A stretch of 64,000 nucleotides of DNA from Myxococcus xanthus (GTDB lineage Bacteria > Myxococcota > Myxococcia > Myxococcales > Myxococcaceae): contig NZ_JABFNS010000026.1 of NCBI RefSeq assembly GCF_013116825.1, positions 1 through 64,000 of the forward strand, written 5' to 3'. Below the pieces are notes generated by a model. It worked only from the letters and a program-made list of their open reading frames with translations. It did no database searches and had not been told where the DNA came from. How positions within the stretch are numbered: the first letter of the stretch is position 1; every line of letters starts with the position of its first letter. Below, piece by piece: positions 18,611 to 28,108 of the stretch. A program made the translations under genes and the position numbers.

Positions 18611-18786
18611 GCACTGCCCCCCATCTGAATCCGAGTGAGCCCTCCGCCGAGGTCCCCGCGCCCCGGCCCGAGCTCGATGACGCGCCGCCGCTGCTGGGCT
18701 CGTGGCGCAACATCTACATCCTGGTGCTGGGCACCTTCGTCCTGTTCCTCGCCCTGGGCTGGGTGCTCACGGAGGTGTATTCGTGA
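18607..18786 (+). CDS. small single-pass membrane protein
   Basis: A 59-residue protein: a Pro/Glu-rich cytoplasmic N-terminus (residues 1-33), then one strongly hydrophobic helix (about 36-55) and a short end. Its ATG overlaps the PIG-L stop (ATGA), and its TGA overlaps the GTG start of the symporter gene (GTGA). No ribosome binding site is visible, so translation is probably coupled on both sides. That arrangement argues it is real and may be an accessory subunit of the symporter. No family recognised. Confidence 0.65.
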   Translation: MSTAPHLNPSEPSAEVPAPRPELDDAPPLLGSWRNIYILVLGTFVLFLALGWVLTEVYS

Positions 18787-20495
18787 CGGGGCTCGACTGG
18801 TTGGTGCTCGGTGGCACCATCGCGTTCATCGTGGCGTGGGGCCTCTGGAAGTCCCGAGGGACGGCCACCAGCGACGACTACCTGCGCGGCGGCCGTGAGC
18901 TGAAGTGGCCCACCATCGGCCTGGCGGTGATGGCCACACAGGCCAGCGCCATCACGTTCCTCTCCGTCCCCGGGCAGGCCTACGAGGACGGGATGCGCTT
19001 CGTGCAGTTCTACTTCGGACTGCCGATCGCGATGATCATCATCAGCGCCGTCTTCGTGCCCATCTACTACCGGCTGAATGTCATCACGGCCTATGAGTAC
19101 CTGGAGTCACGCTTCGACCTGAAGACGCGGCTGTTGGGCGCGTTCCTCTTCCTCATCCAGCGGGGACTCGCGGCCGGCATCACCATCTACGCGCCCGCCA
19201 TCATCCTCTCCGCCATCCTCGGCTGGCCGCTGGAGCCCACCGTCATCATCATGGGCGCGGTGGTCATCCTCTATACGGTGACGGGTGGGGCGAAGGCGGT
19301 GAGTCAGACGCAGAAGCAGCAGATGGTGGTGATGATGGGCGGCATGCTGGTTGCGGCCCTCGTCATCATCTGGCGGCTGCCGGAGCACGTGTCGTTCGGC
19401 AAGGCGGTGGACGTCGCGGGCGCCTTCGGCCGGATGAACGTGGTCAGCTTCGACTTCGACATGCAGGACCGCTACAACTTCTGGTCCGGCATCACGGGGG
19501 GACTGTTCCTGTCCCTGTCGTACTTCGGCACGGACCAGTCGCAGGTGGGCCGCTATCTCTCCGGCCGCTCCATCTCCGAGAGCCGGCTGGGGCTGCTCTT
19601 CAACGGCGTGCTGAAAATCCCGATGCAGTTCCTCATCCTCTTCGTCGGGATTCTCGTCTTCGCCTTCTACCAGTTCAACACGCCGCCGCTGCTCTTCAAC
19701 GAGGCGCTGCGCACCCGCGTGCAGGGCACGGCGCAGGCGGCCGAGTACGCCGCGCTGGAGTCGAAGTGGGAGCAGGTCCAGTCCGGCAAGCGCGCGGAAG
19801 TGGAGCGCTACCTGTCGGCCGTCGATTCAGGCGACGTCGCGGCCGGGGATGCGTCGCGGGCGCTGCTGCAGGGCCGTGCGCAGGAGGCGAGCGCCGTCCG
19901 CAAGGAGGCCAAGGACCTGGTGGCCCGCGCGCTGCCGGGCGCGGAGACGAAGGACTCCGACTACATCTTCATCTCCTTCGTGAAGCGTTGGCTGCCCAGC
20001 GGCCTGTTCGGCCTGCTCATCGCCGTCATCCTGTCCGCGGCCATGAGCTCCATCGCCAGCGAGCTGACGGCCCTGGGCACGACGACGACGGTGGACTTCT
20101 ACCGGCGGGTCTTCCAGCGCAACGCTTCTGACCGGCACGTGCTGGTGGCGTCGAAGCTGTTCACCGTGTTCTGGGGCGTCGTCGCGGTGGGCTTCGCGGC
20201 CTTCGCGTCGCTCCTGGACAACCTCATCCAGGCGGTGAACATCCTGGGCTCCATCTTCTACGGCACGGTGCTGGGCATCTTCCTGGTGGCTTTCTTCGTG
20301 AAACACGTGCGCGGCCATGCCGTGTTCGCTGCGGCCGTCATCTCCCAGGCGACGGTGATTGCCCTCTTCTTCCTCTCCGACGTGGGCTACCTCTGGTTCA
20401 ACGTCATCGGCTGCGCGCTGGTGGTGGCGCTGAGCCTGGTGATGCAGGCCGTCCTGCCTCGCGGCGAGACGCCGGCCCCGGCGACGGGGGCCTGA
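18783..20495 (+). CDS. sodium:solute symporter (SSS/SLC5 family)
   Basis: A 570-residue transporter with about 13 membrane helices and SSS landmarks, including the unwound first-helix region before SAITFLSVPGQAYEDG and the helix-8 segment AMSSIASELTALGTTTTVD. An unusually long charged insertion (about residues 300-390, rich in Ala/Glu/Arg) separates two membrane helices. The start is GTG 18783, overlapping the stop of the small membrane protein; upstream methionines in this frame fall inside that gene. The substrate is unknown. Coupling to the PIG-L protein suggests it imports a deacetylated sugar or related product, which is inference. Confidence 0.85.
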   Translation: MTGLDWLVLGGTIAFIVAWGLWKSRGTATSDDYLRGGRELKWPTIGLAVMATQASAITFLSVPGQAYEDGMRFVQFYFGLPIAMIIISAVFVPIYYRLNVITAYEYLESRFDLKTRLLGAFLFLIQRGLAAGITIYAPAIILSAILGWPLEPTVIIMGAVVILYTVTGGAKAVSQTQKQQMVVMMGGMLVAALVIIWRLPEHVSFGKAVDVAGAFGRMNVVSFDFDMQDRYNFWSGITGGLFLSLSYFGTDQSQVGRYLSGRSISESRLGLLFNGVLKIPMQFLILFVGILVFAFYQFNTPPLLFNEALRTRVQGTAQAAEYAALESKWEQVQSGKRAEVERYLSAVDSGDVAAGDASRALLQGRAQEASAVRKEAKDLVARALPGAETKDSDYIFISFVKRWLPSGLFGLLIAVILSAAMSSIASELTALGTTTTVDFYRRVFQRNASDRHVLVASKLFTVFWGVVAVGFAAFASLLDNLIQAVNILGSIFYGTVLGIFLVAFFVKHVRGHAVFAAAVISQATVIALFFLSDVGYLWFNVIGCALVVALSLVMQAVLPRGETPAPATGA

Positions 20496-20588
20496 GTCCG
20501 CGGCATCCAGGGCGGTGAAGGCCGGGAGGTGTCCGTGAAGGGGCGCCGTCCCGGCCTTGAAGTATGCTCGTCCGGGAGAGGGACGGAC

Positions 20589-21578
20589 ATGTCTGACGGG
20601 AAGAGGCGGCCCGGTCGCCCGGGGCGTTCCGAGGAGCCACGCATCGCCCCGGAAGAGGACGAGGACGCGACGCGGGACATTCCGCTCTTCACGCGCCCCG
20701 AGGAGACGCGCATGGGGCCCGTGGAGCCTCGCTTCGAGGAAACGCGCATGGGCCCCGTGGAGTCCTTCACCCAGGAGGAGGACCTGCCCCCCTTGGAGCC
20801 TCCCGCGTTGGAGACGCGGATGGGGCCCGTCCCGGACGCGAGGCCCGTCCGGGCGGGGCGCTCACACAGCGCCACCAGCAGCGCGCGGACCGAGCCTCCA
20901 GCGCCTGTCATGCCTCCGAAACCTCCCAGGCCGCGCGGCGGCCCGGAGAAGCGCGCCAGCCCGCCCAAGGCCAGTGCGTCCCCCGCCAGCGTGGGCGTGG
21001 TGCGGCTGAGTCCGTTGGAGCCCCTGGGCGCGAAGGTGGTGTCCGCGGAGGAGGCTCCCGCGCTGCGGACGATGTTCGCGAACCACTCGGCGCTGCTGGC
21101 CGAGCAGCTCCGTGACGCGCTGTCGACGAAGATGTATGGCCGCGGCCCTCACCGGGTGCTGCGCATCGACGAGCCGGAGGGGCCCAGCACCGCGGGCGGG
21201 AAGCTGGCGCGGCAGGCCATCTCCCTGGTGCCTCGCAAGGGCGCGGGGGCCTCGCTGACGTGTGGCTGGGTGGACGTGTCCAAGCGCGAGGCCCAGCTCC
21301 GCAACTTCGAGGCGGTGGCCAAGCGGTACGCGCTTCACCACGGCGAGCCGCTGGAGATGCAGGCCGAGGAGTACGAGCGCTTCCTCACCGACGTGGAGGC
21401 CGTGCTCACCCAGGCCGTCATCAAGGTCCGCGTCATCGTCCCCGAGGAAGCGGGCGCGGTGCGTGTCGCGAGCCCTTCCGCCTCCGCGAAGGGCGTCCCG
21501 CCCGTCTGGGCGGGACTGCTGGCCGTGCTGGCCTTCGTGCTGGGCCTGCTCGCGGGGCGGATGGGCTCAGGAGGCTGA
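20589..21578 (+). CDS. tail-anchored protein with ETRMGPV repeats, unknown function
   Basis: A 329-residue protein of no family I recognise. The first 160 residues are disordered, acidic then Pro/Ala/Arg-rich, with ETRMGPV three times (residues 39-45, 51-57, 75-81). A folded region (about 150-300) follows, and a single C-terminal hydrophobic helix (about 305-324) should anchor it in the membrane with the bulk in the cytoplasm. The threonines in the repeats could be phosphorylation sites; that is speculation. ATG 20589 has GGGAGAGGGAC directly upstream, better than the ATG at 20529. It ends one base before the convergent catalase. Confidence 0.65.
   Translation: MSDGKRRPGRPGRSEEPRIAPEEDEDATRDIPLFTRPEETRMGPVEPRFEETRMGPVESFTQEEDLPPLEPPALETRMGPVPDARPVRAGRSHSATSSARTEPPAPVMPPKPPRPRGGPEKRASPPKASASPASVGVVRLSPLEPLGAKVVSAEEAPALRTMFANHSALLAEQLRDALSTKMYGRGPHRVLRIDEPEGPSTAGGKLARQAISLVPRKGAGASLTCGWVDVSKREAQLRNFEAVAKRYALHHGEPLEMQAEEYERFLTDVEAVLTQAVIKVRVIVPEEAGAVRVASPSASAKGVPPVWAGLLAVLAFVLGLLAGRMGSGG
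20703..20831 (+). repeat. three ETRMGPV-coding repeats
   Basis: A heptapeptide repeated three times in the disordered N-terminus of the tail-anchored protein. Spacing is 12 then 24 residues. The DNA copies differ at silent positions, so the peptide rather than the DNA appears conserved. Confidence 0.7.
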
Positions 21579-21579
21579 G

Positions 21580-23730
21580 CTACACGGGGGGCGGAGCCTC
21601 ACGCTCCCAGTGGCGGCGGGTGATGGACTCGGCGAAGAGCTGGCCGAAGCCCTTCGTCTCCACCTTCGCGCTGCGGACGACGCCGCGCGTGGCGTCCAGG
21701 CCCTTGCTCGGCGGCGCCCCCAGGTCGCGCACGCCCGCGGCGTCCAGCAGGGTGTTGGCGTCCGCGGAGAGCGCCAGCGCCTTGCAGTGCACGTAGGCCT
21801 CGCGCACGAAGTCCACCGCCAGCGGCACGCGCCGCAGGGCCGAGACGCTCTTCTCTCCACCGGGCACGTAGACGGCGTCGTACATGACGGAGGACGCCGT
21901 GGAGAAGGTCCGCAGGGGCCGCTCCTCCCGGCCTTCCTGGCTCGTCACCGGGCTCAGCGTGGGGCCCACCAGCTCCAGCGTCGCGCCGCGCTCCTCCAGC
22001 ACCTTGCGCACGCCGTCCAGCTCCTTGCCGGCGAACCCGTCCGATACCAGGGCCGCGATCTTCCGCGTCCGGATGGAGTCATGCGGCGAGTTCTCCATGC
22101 TCAGCGCGGGGGACACTTCCACCGAGGGCGCCATCTTCTTGGCCGCGGCCTTGGAAGGCTTGGGGGGCCTGGTCGCCTTCGGCGGCGTGACGCCCACGGC
22201 GCGCGCCACGCGCACGGCCAGCTCCGGGTCCACGTTCACCAGAATCTGGTTCACCACGCGCTCGCGAATCTCCACGCGCTCCACCTTGCCAACCTCGAAC
22301 TCGAGCGCGGCCACGAGGTGCTCCTGCTCCGGCTTCGACAGGCTCTTGTAGAAGAGGGTGGCCTGGCTGAAGTGGTCGCTGAAGCTGCCGCTGCGCGCGC
22401 GAATCGTGTGGCCCTCCACGCGCTCCTGGGTGTGGCGGAAGGCGCTCGCGGGGTTCGCCAGCGCCGGGCAGCCGCCGCCCAGGGAGTTGGGGTGGTAGTT
22501 GGCGCGCGACGTGGGGATGGTCTGCCGCCCGAAGCCGTCCTGCTGGTGGTTGGTGACGGGGCACACCGGTTTGTTGATGGGCAGCTCCGCGAAGTTGGGC
22601 CCGCCCAGCCGCGTGAGCTGCGTGTCCAGGTACGAGAAGAGCCGCGCCTGCATCAGCGGGTCATTGGTGAAGTCGATGCCGGGGACGATGTTGGCCACGC
22701 AGAAGGCCACCTGCTCCGTCTCCGCGAAGAAGTTGTCCGGGTTGCGGTTGAGCGTCAACTTGCCCACGCGCTGCACTGGCACCAGCTCTTCGGGGAGCAG
22801 CTTGGTGGCGTCCAGCAGGTCGAAGCCGTACTTGAGCTCTTCGCCTTCGGGGATGATTTGCAGCCCCAGTTCGTACTCGGGGAAGTCACCGCGCTCGATG
22901 GACTCCCAGAGGTCGCGGCGGTGGAAGTCCGGGTCCTTGCCGGACAGCTTCTGGGCCTCGTCCCACACGAGCGCGTGATTACCCAGCAGCGGCTTCCAGT
23001 GGAACTTGACCAGGCTCGCCTTGCCAGCCGCGTTGACCAGCCGGAAGGTGTGGACGCCGAAGCCCTCCATCATCCGGAAGCTGCGCGGAATGGCGCGGTC
23101 CGACATCAGCCACATGATCATGTGCGTCGTCTCGGGGACGAGCGAGACGAAGTCCCAGAGCGAGTCATGCGCCGAGGACGCCTGGGGGATTTCGTTGTGC
23201 GGCTCGGGTTTGACCGCGTGGACGAAGTCCGGGAACTTGATGCCGTCCTGGATGAAGAAGACGGGCATGTTGTTGCCCACCAGGTCGAAGTTGCCTTCCT
23301 CCGTATAGAACTTGGTGGCGAAGCCACGCACGTCACGCACGGTGTCCGCCGAACCACGTGAGCCGCCCACGGTGGAGAAGCGCACGAACACCGGCGTGCG
23401 CAGGGACGGGTCGGTGAGGAAGCGGGCCTGGGTGTACTTCTCCAGCGGCTTGTAGACCTGGAAGTAACCGTGGGCGCCCGCGCCACGCGCGTGGACGGCG
23501 CGCTCCGGGATGCGCTCGTGGTCGAAGCGCATCATCTTCTCCCGGAAGTGGAAGTCCTCCAGGAGCGTGGGACCGCGGATGCCGGCCTTCAGCGAGTTGT
23601 CCGTGTCCGAGATGGGAATGCCCTGGTCCGTGGTGAGGACCTTTCCCACCGCATGCATCCGGTGGGGCTCGAGGCTTTCGCTCTTGAGCGTGGTGGGCCG
23701 GGTCTTCGCCGAGGGCTTGCGCAGTTTCAT
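21580..23730 (-). CDS. katE: large-subunit catalase, KatE/HPII type
   Basis: A 716-residue clade 2 monofunctional haem catalase that breaks down hydrogen peroxide. Landmarks are the catalytic His80 in [13 protein letters not shown], the [14 protein letters not shown] segment, the catalytic Asn in [11 protein letters not shown], and the haem-ligand Tyr in [11 protein letters not shown]-terminal DJ-1/PfpI-like flavodoxin domain (about residues 560-690) marks the large-subunit class. It is joined by a Lys/Pro/Ala-rich stretch longer than usual (about 515-545). ATG 23730 fits the family; the frame upstream of it is not conserved-looking. Confidence 0.92.
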   Translation of the reverse strand: MKLRKPSAKTRPTTLKSESLEPHRMHAVGKVLTTDQGIPISDTDNSLKAGIRGPTLLEDFHFREKMMRFDHERIPERAVHARGAGAHGYFQVYKPLEKYTQARFLTDPSLRTPVFVRFSTVGGSRGSADTVRDVRGFATKFYTEEGNFDLVGNNMPVFFIQDGIKFPDFVHAVKPEPHNEIPQASSAHDSLWDFVSLVPETTHMIMWLMSDRAIPRSFRMMEGFGVHTFRLVNAAGKASLVKFHWKPLLGNHALVWDEAQKLSGKDPDFHRRDLWESIERGDFPEYELGLQIIPEGEELKYGFDLLDATKLLPEELVPVQRVGKLTLNRNPDNFFAETEQVAFCVANIVPGIDFTNDPLMQARLFSYLDTQLTRLGGPNFAELPINKPVCPVTNHQQDGFGRQTIPTSRANYHPNSLGGGCPALANPASAFRHTQERVEGHTIRARSGSFSDHFSQATLFYKSLSKPEQEHLVAALEFEVGKVERVEIRERVVNQILVNVDPELAVRVARAVGVTPPKATRPPKPSKAAAKKMAPSVEVSPALSMENSPHDSIRTRKIAALVSDGFAGKELDGVRKVLEERGATLELVGPTLSPVTSQEGREERPLRTFSTASSVMYDAVYVPGGEKSVSALRRVPLAVDFVREAYVHCKALALSADANTLLDAAGVRDLGAPPSKGLDATRGVVRSAKVETKGFGQLFAESITRRHWEREAPPPV

Positions 23731-23886
23731 GGGAGCCTGTCGCCAACGAGAGTGGTGAAGGCGCCGTCTACGCTGGCCGCGTCCCCCCTGGGGCCACGAG
23801 GCTTGGGGGGACGTCGGCGAGTCGGCACTCGCGCGCGTGGCAGTGTCCACCACTGCGCGCTCGGACCTCGTGGCGTCAGGCGTGCA

Positions 23887-24546
23887 TCACGGCACGGCGG
23901 GCGCGGCCACGGCGGGAGCGCCTTCCCCGGCCGGCGCAGCAGCAGCGGCGGCCTCGGTCTCCGCGCGAGCCTTCTCTTCCGCGACGCGCGCGGCCTCGGC
24001 CTCCGCGCGCTTCTTCGCGTCGGCCACGGCGACGTCCTTCATGGTCGCCAAGCCCTTCTCGAAGTCCTTCCCAATCAGGGCCTCCATGTCCATGAACAGG
24101 CTCATCGCCTTGCTCATGAAGTTGTTCTCGCCGGACATGGCCCAGACGACCTGGGTGCCGCCCTCCGCGGCGCTGAAGGCGAAGGTGGAGGTGTTGGTGG
24201 CGGCGAAGGGCTTGATGAACTCCAGCTTGATGGTGACCTGCTCGTTGGCCTTGCTGTCGGTGATGGTCATCCGGCCCTCACCGACCTGGTCATTGCCCAC
24301 CCAGGCGTAGCCCGCGCCCGTGCCTGACTCCGGGCCGGAGTAGGTGCGCTGCTGCTGCGGGTCCAGACCGTCCCAGGGGGACCACTCCGCCCAGCGACGG
24401 AAGTCACTCACCAGCGCGAAGGCGATGTCCGCGGACACGGGGAGCACCGCGGTGCGCTGATAGGTGAATGTGTCGGGACGGGTGACGACGAAGCCGACGA
24501 ACAGCAGGATGACGGCGGCGAGGCCGACGAGAATCTTCTTGAGCAT
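23887..24546 (-). CDS. membrane-anchored SRPBCC family protein
   Basis: A 219-residue protein with an N-terminal membrane helix (residues 4-21), a SRPBCC/polyketide-cyclase-like ligand-binding domain (about 28-170; FRRWAEWSPWDGLDP is typical), and a low-complexity Ala/Glu tail ending in repeated APAV. SRPBCC domains bind hydrophobic ligands; no specific ligand can be proposed. It stands alone between the catalase and serine ammonia-lyase genes, all on the minus strand, with gaps over 100 bases. Confidence 0.75.
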   Translation of the reverse strand: MLKKILVGLAAVILLFVGFVVTRPDTFTYQRTAVLPVSADIAFALVSDFRRWAEWSPWDGLDPQQQRTYSGPESGTGAGYAWVGNDQVGEGRMTITDSKANEQVTIKLEFIKPFAATNTSTFAFSAAEGGTQVVWAMSGENNFMSKAMSLFMDMEALIGKDFEKGLATMKDVAVADAKKRAEAEAARVAEEKARAETEAAAAAAPAGEGAPAVAAPAVP

Positions 24547-24669
24547 GGGGAGTGGGTCCTCGGGAGGCGGCCTGGGATGGCCGCGCTCCTGGCGCGCGTC
24601 TTAAAGCGTGTCCGGCGCCCCACGCAACCCACGCACAGCACAACGACTACGACGGAGATTGGTTGTGGC

Positions 24670-26085
24670 TCAGCATTCCGGAAGGCCCACGCTCAGGTTG
24701 GCCACCTCCAGCACGTTGGCGGCCAGCCCCCCTCGCGCCGTCTCCTTGTACTTGTCCTTCATGTCGCGGCCGGTGTCGCGCATCGTCCGGATGACCTTGT
24801 CCAGGCTGACGAAGTGGCGCCCGTCGCCGTGGAGGGCCATGCGCGTGGCGTTGATGGCCTTCACGGAGGCCATGGCGTTGCGCTCGATGCATGGCACCTG
24901 CACCAGTCCGCCGATGGGGTCGCAGGTGAGGCCCAGGTTGTGCTCCATGGCGATCTCCGCCGCGTTCTCCACCTGGAGCGGCGTGCCCCCCATGACCTCC
25001 GTGAGCGCGCCCGCGGCCATGGAGCAGGCGCTGCCGACTTCACCCTGGCAGCCCACCTCCGCGCCGCTGATGGAGGCGTTCTCCTTGTAGAGCACGCCAA
25101 TGGCGCCGGCGGTGAGCAGGAAGCGCACCACGCCGTCCTCGTTCGCGCCGGGCACGAAGCGCCAGTAGTAGTGCAGGACGGCGGGGATGATGCCCGCGGC
25201 GCCGTTGGTGGGCGCGGTGACGACGCGGCCTCCCGCCGCGTTCTCCTCGTTGACGGCCAGGGCGTAGAGGTTCACCCAGTCCAGCACGGTGAGCGGGTTG
25301 GTGAGGCCGGCCTCGGGACGGCTGATGAGCTTCTGGTACATGCCCGCGGCGCGGCGCTCCACCTTGAGGCCACCAGGGAGGATGCCACCGCTGGTGCAGC
25401 CACGGCGCACGCAGGCCTGCATCACGTCCCAGACGCGCAGCAGCCCGGCGCGAATCTCCGCCTCGTCGCGCCAGGTCTTCTCGTTGGCGAGCATGAGCGA
25501 GCTGAAGCTCATGCGCTCGCGCTCGCAGTGGGCCAGCAGCTCGGCGGCGGACTGGAAGGGGAAGGGAAGCGGCGTGGTGTCCTTGCTCAGCGGGTCCTTG
25601 CCCGCGGCGGCGGCGGACTCGTCGACGATGAATCCGCCACCCACGGAGTAGTAGGCGGCCGACGCCAGCTCCGCGCCGTCCGCGCCGGAGGCGGTGAAGC
25701 GCATGCCGTTGGGATGGAAGGGCAGCGAGCGGCGGCGGTGCATGACCAGGTGCTCGCCGTCTCGGAACGTCACCTCGCGCTGACCGAGCAGCGCCACGCG
25801 GCCTTCCGCGCGCCAGCGGGAAATGATGGCGGGCACGGCCTCCACGTCCACGGCCTCCGGTGTCTCGCCCATCAGGCCCAGCACCACGGCCTTGTCGCTG
25901 CCGTGGCCCTTGCCCGTCGCGCCCAGCGAGCCGAACAGCTCCACCTTGAGCCGGGTGAGCCGCTCCAGAACGCCCGTGTCCGCCAGCTTCCGAGCGAACA
26001 TGCGCGCTGCTCGCATGGGCCCGACGGTGTGCGAGCTGGAGGGTCCGATTCCAATCTTGAAGAGGTCGAAGACGCTGACGGCCAT
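24670..26085 (-). CDS. sdaA: L-serine ammonia-lyase, single-chain iron-sulfur type
   Basis: A 471-residue enzyme that deaminates L-serine to pyruvate using a [4Fe-4S] cluster. The N-terminal beta domain starts with SIGxSSSHT-type residues ([13 protein letters not shown], 12-24). The catalytic alpha domain has [11 protein letters not shown], the cluster cysteines in [10 protein letters not shown] and in [12 protein letters not shown], and a C-terminal cysteine near the end. The fused-chain length (about 455-470) is that of E. coli SdaA/SdaB. The upstream 319 bases hold the promoter region and the terminator of the next operon. Confidence 0.92.
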   Translation of the reverse strand: MAVSVFDLFKIGIGPSSSHTVGPMRAARMFARKLADTGVLERLTRLKVELFGSLGATGKGHGSDKAVVLGLMGETPEAVDVEAVPAIISRWRAEGRVALLGQREVTFRDGEHLVMHRRRSLPFHPNGMRFTASGADGAELASAAYYSVGGGFIVDESAAAAGKDPLSKDTTPLPFPFQSAAELLAHCERERMSFSSLMLANEKTWRDEAEIRAGLLRVWDVMQACVRRGCTSGGILPGGLKVERRAAGMYQKLISRPEAGLTNPLTVLDWVNLYALAVNEENAAGGRVVTAPTNGAAGIIPAVLHYYWRFVPGANEDGVVRFLLTAGAIGVLYKENASISGAEVGCQGEVGSACSMAAGALTEVMGGTPLQVENAAEIAMEHNLGLTCDPIGGLVQVPCIERNAMASVKAINATRMALHGDGRHFVSLDKVIRTMRDTGRDMKDKYKETARGGLAANVLEVANLSVGLPEC

Positions 26086-26348
26086 GGCGAGCGCAACATG
26101 CCACGTTTCCAGTTCCGTCCCAGTGCCCCTCCGCCGAAGCGCATGTCACCGCGTGGACGGATGAACGTCATTGGACGTCCAACGAGCGCGGGCGGGTCGC
26201 ACTCCAGGCGAGCGTCCTCAGTGCCGTGCGCGTGTGATGCGCAAGACGCGGTGCGTTGTCTGGCCCGCTGCGTCGAAGCGGCGGGCTCAAACGACGGCGC
26301 GCCGCGGGCGCTGAAAGCGTGCGTGAGTCGCTGACGCCAAAGACACGA

Positions 26349-26389
26349 AGGGCCGGGAAGACGTCCGTGGGACGCCGGCTCCCGGCCCT
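26349..26389 (-). terminator. rho-independent-like terminator of the kinase operon
   Basis: A 10-bp perfect stem (AGGGCCGGGA with TCCCGGCCCT) around a 21-base loop. It lies 16 bases beyond the stop of the last kinase-operon gene and is followed on the minus strand by CGTGTCTTTGG. The rest of the 26086-26404 gap shows nothing else I can name. Confidence 0.6.
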
Positions 26390-26404
26390 CGTGCTGACGG
26401 ATGG

Positions 26405-27229
26405 CTACTGGTCGTCGCAGGGCGTGCCCAGGCGGGCGCCTTCGTACACGCCGAGCTCGTTGTAGATGAGCGGCAGGTTCTCATCCACGGGCACCTGGCG
26501 CAGCTCCAGGCGGCGCTTGGTGTTTTCAATCCACATGGCGGGCTTCGCCTTGTCGAGCAGCAGGCGGAGGTCACCGCGCTTGGTGGAGAAGATTTCGCCT
26601 TCGGAGTCGGAGATGACGTTGGTCATCTTCTGGGCCTTCAGGTTGCCGCGCGGCCCGATGAAGACGCGGTAGTTCTTCTTCTCCGCTTCGTGGAAGCCAC
26701 GGTCCACGAAGTAGTAGGCGCCCTTGGTGTCACGCAGCAGCGCGTAGGGCACGAACTTCTGCGGGTTGGGGTGGAAGGTGGCCTTGCGCAGCAGCTCCGC
26801 GGCCGGCTCGCCATCCAGCATGGTGAGGGGAATCTTCTTCTCACCGCAGGTCAGGGAGCAGGTGCGCTCCTTGCGGTCAATCTCCACGCTCGACATCACC
26901 CGCCAGTCGATGCCGCGGAAGTTGGGGTTCGCGCCCTTGTTGAAGAAGCGCGGGTCCAGGAAGGACGTGGCCGACGTGTAGGGGCCGGGGCGGGGCACCT
27001 GGACGAACTGCTTCTCATCGCCGTAGTAGAGGACGGCGTTGGTGTCCTCGTCGTCGGGCGTGAGTGCCACGAAGTGGCCCTTGCCGTCGGTGCACACCGA
27101 CGTGGCCTCCAACATCATCTTCTCGCCGAGGTTGGACTCCTTGCCCCAGGGGGGCTGGATGGGCTCGGCCGCCATGGCGGCGGTACACGCGAAAGACATC
27201 GCCGCGAGGGCGAAACGCTGGAATCGCAT
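26405..27229 (-). CDS. exported protein of unknown function, kinase operon
   Basis: A 274-residue protein with a signal peptide (about 1-21, ending AAMAA). Three cysteines occur in the mature part, of which CSLTC (about residues 123-127) could form a disulfide. Nothing matches a family I know. It lies 14 bases downstream of another secreted protein gene and is third in an operon led by a Ser/Thr kinase, with the terminator just after it. The body is mixed and soluble-looking, probably periplasmic. Confidence 0.72.
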   Translation of the reverse strand: MRFQRFALAAMSFACTAAMAAEPIQPPWGKESNLGEKMMLEATSVCTDGKGHFVALTPDDEDTNAVLYYGDEKQFVQVPRPGPYTSATSFLDPRFFNKGANPNFRGIDWRVMSSVEIDRKERTCSLTCGEKKIPLTMLDGEPAAELLRKATFHPNPQKFVPYALLRDTKGAYYFVDRGFHEAEKKNYRVFIGPRGNLKAQKMTNVISDSEGEIFSTKRGDLRLLLDKAKPAMWIENTKRRLELRQVPVDENLPLIYNELGVYEGARLGTPCDDQ

Positions 27230-27243
27230 CGTGAAGGCTCCGA

Positions 27244-28077
27244 CTACAGGTTCTGCTTGAAGTACTTGGTGGCGAACTTGTCCTGATTGGAGGCGTCGCG
27301 GGAGGTCGTCCAGATGACGCGGTCCGCCTCAATCTTGGGCTCCAGCGCGGAGCCGAAGCGGCAGCTGACCTGCTTCACCTTCTCCTGGATGGTCTGCTTC
27401 GCGATGGCGGACGCCGTACACAGCTCCTTGAGGCTGGTCAGCGGGGTGCCACAGAAGCTGGAGATGCTCAGCTCCTTGAGGTGGTCCTCGTTGATGCTGC
27501 TCCAGTCGATGCGGGCGGCCACGGACGTGCCACACGCGTTGTTCATCTCCTGGAGGGTGGCGGCAAGTTCCTTGTTGTGGCCGGACTCCTCTCCCTTGCG
27601 GTCGAAGGCCATCAGCTTCGCCAGGGTGCCGTCCTTCATCTGCTTCTGGTGCTGCGCGTAGACCTCCTCCGGCTTCAGCGCGGCGGTCTTCTTCTCGTCA
27701 TAGGCCAGGCGGATGGGGCGCTGGCGGCCGGGCACGTAGAGCTCGTACTTCGTGTCGCGTACGTGCAGGGCCGTGTACTTCCGCCCGTGCCACTGGGTGC
27801 TGTAGTTGAACTGCTCGGTGCTGCGGGTGCTCCAGTCGTTCTGCTCGTAGGGGAACACCAGGCCGTCGAACTCCGAGCCCGTGCCCTTCACGCGCAGGAT
27901 GAACTTCTTGTCGGAACGGGGCGTGAGCGGCACCACGGCCACCTCTTCGCCCTCCGTACCGGAGTACACCTTGCCAGCTTCCACCGGCGCGGCGGCCAGG
28001 GCGTGCGACGCCCCCAGCGCGACTGCCGTGACAATCACTGCGACCATGTTTCTCAAGCGAATCACCTCGTGTTGCAT
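27244..28077 (-). CDS. exported protein of unknown function, kinase operon
   Basis: A 277-residue protein with a signal peptide (cleavage about residue 29, after HALAA). It contains four cysteines and many Lys and Glu. It has a beta-rich first half and a helical second half (KPEEVYAQHQKQMKDG). ATG 28077 or an internal ATG at 28047 could start it; the second gives a tighter signal peptide and has GAGG upstream. It is 31 bases after the kinase stop codon. No homologous family recognised; co-transcription with the kinase is the main clue. Confidence 0.7.
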   Translation of the reverse strand: MQHEVIRLRNMVAVIVTAVALGASHALAAAPVEAGKVYSGTEGEEVAVVPLTPRSDKKFILRVKGTGSEFDGLVFPYEQNDWSTRSTEQFNYSTQWHGRKYTALHVRDTKYELYVPGRQRPIRLAYDEKKTAALKPEEVYAQHQKQMKDGTLAKLMAFDRKGEESGHNKELAATLQEMNNACGTSVAARIDWSSINEDHLKELSISSFCGTPLTSLKELCTASAIAKQTIQEKVKQVSCRFGSALEPKIEADRVIWTTSRDASNQDKFATKYFKQNL

Positions 28078-28108
28078 GAGGGCCCCCCAACCCGGATGGC
28101 CCGCTGTT

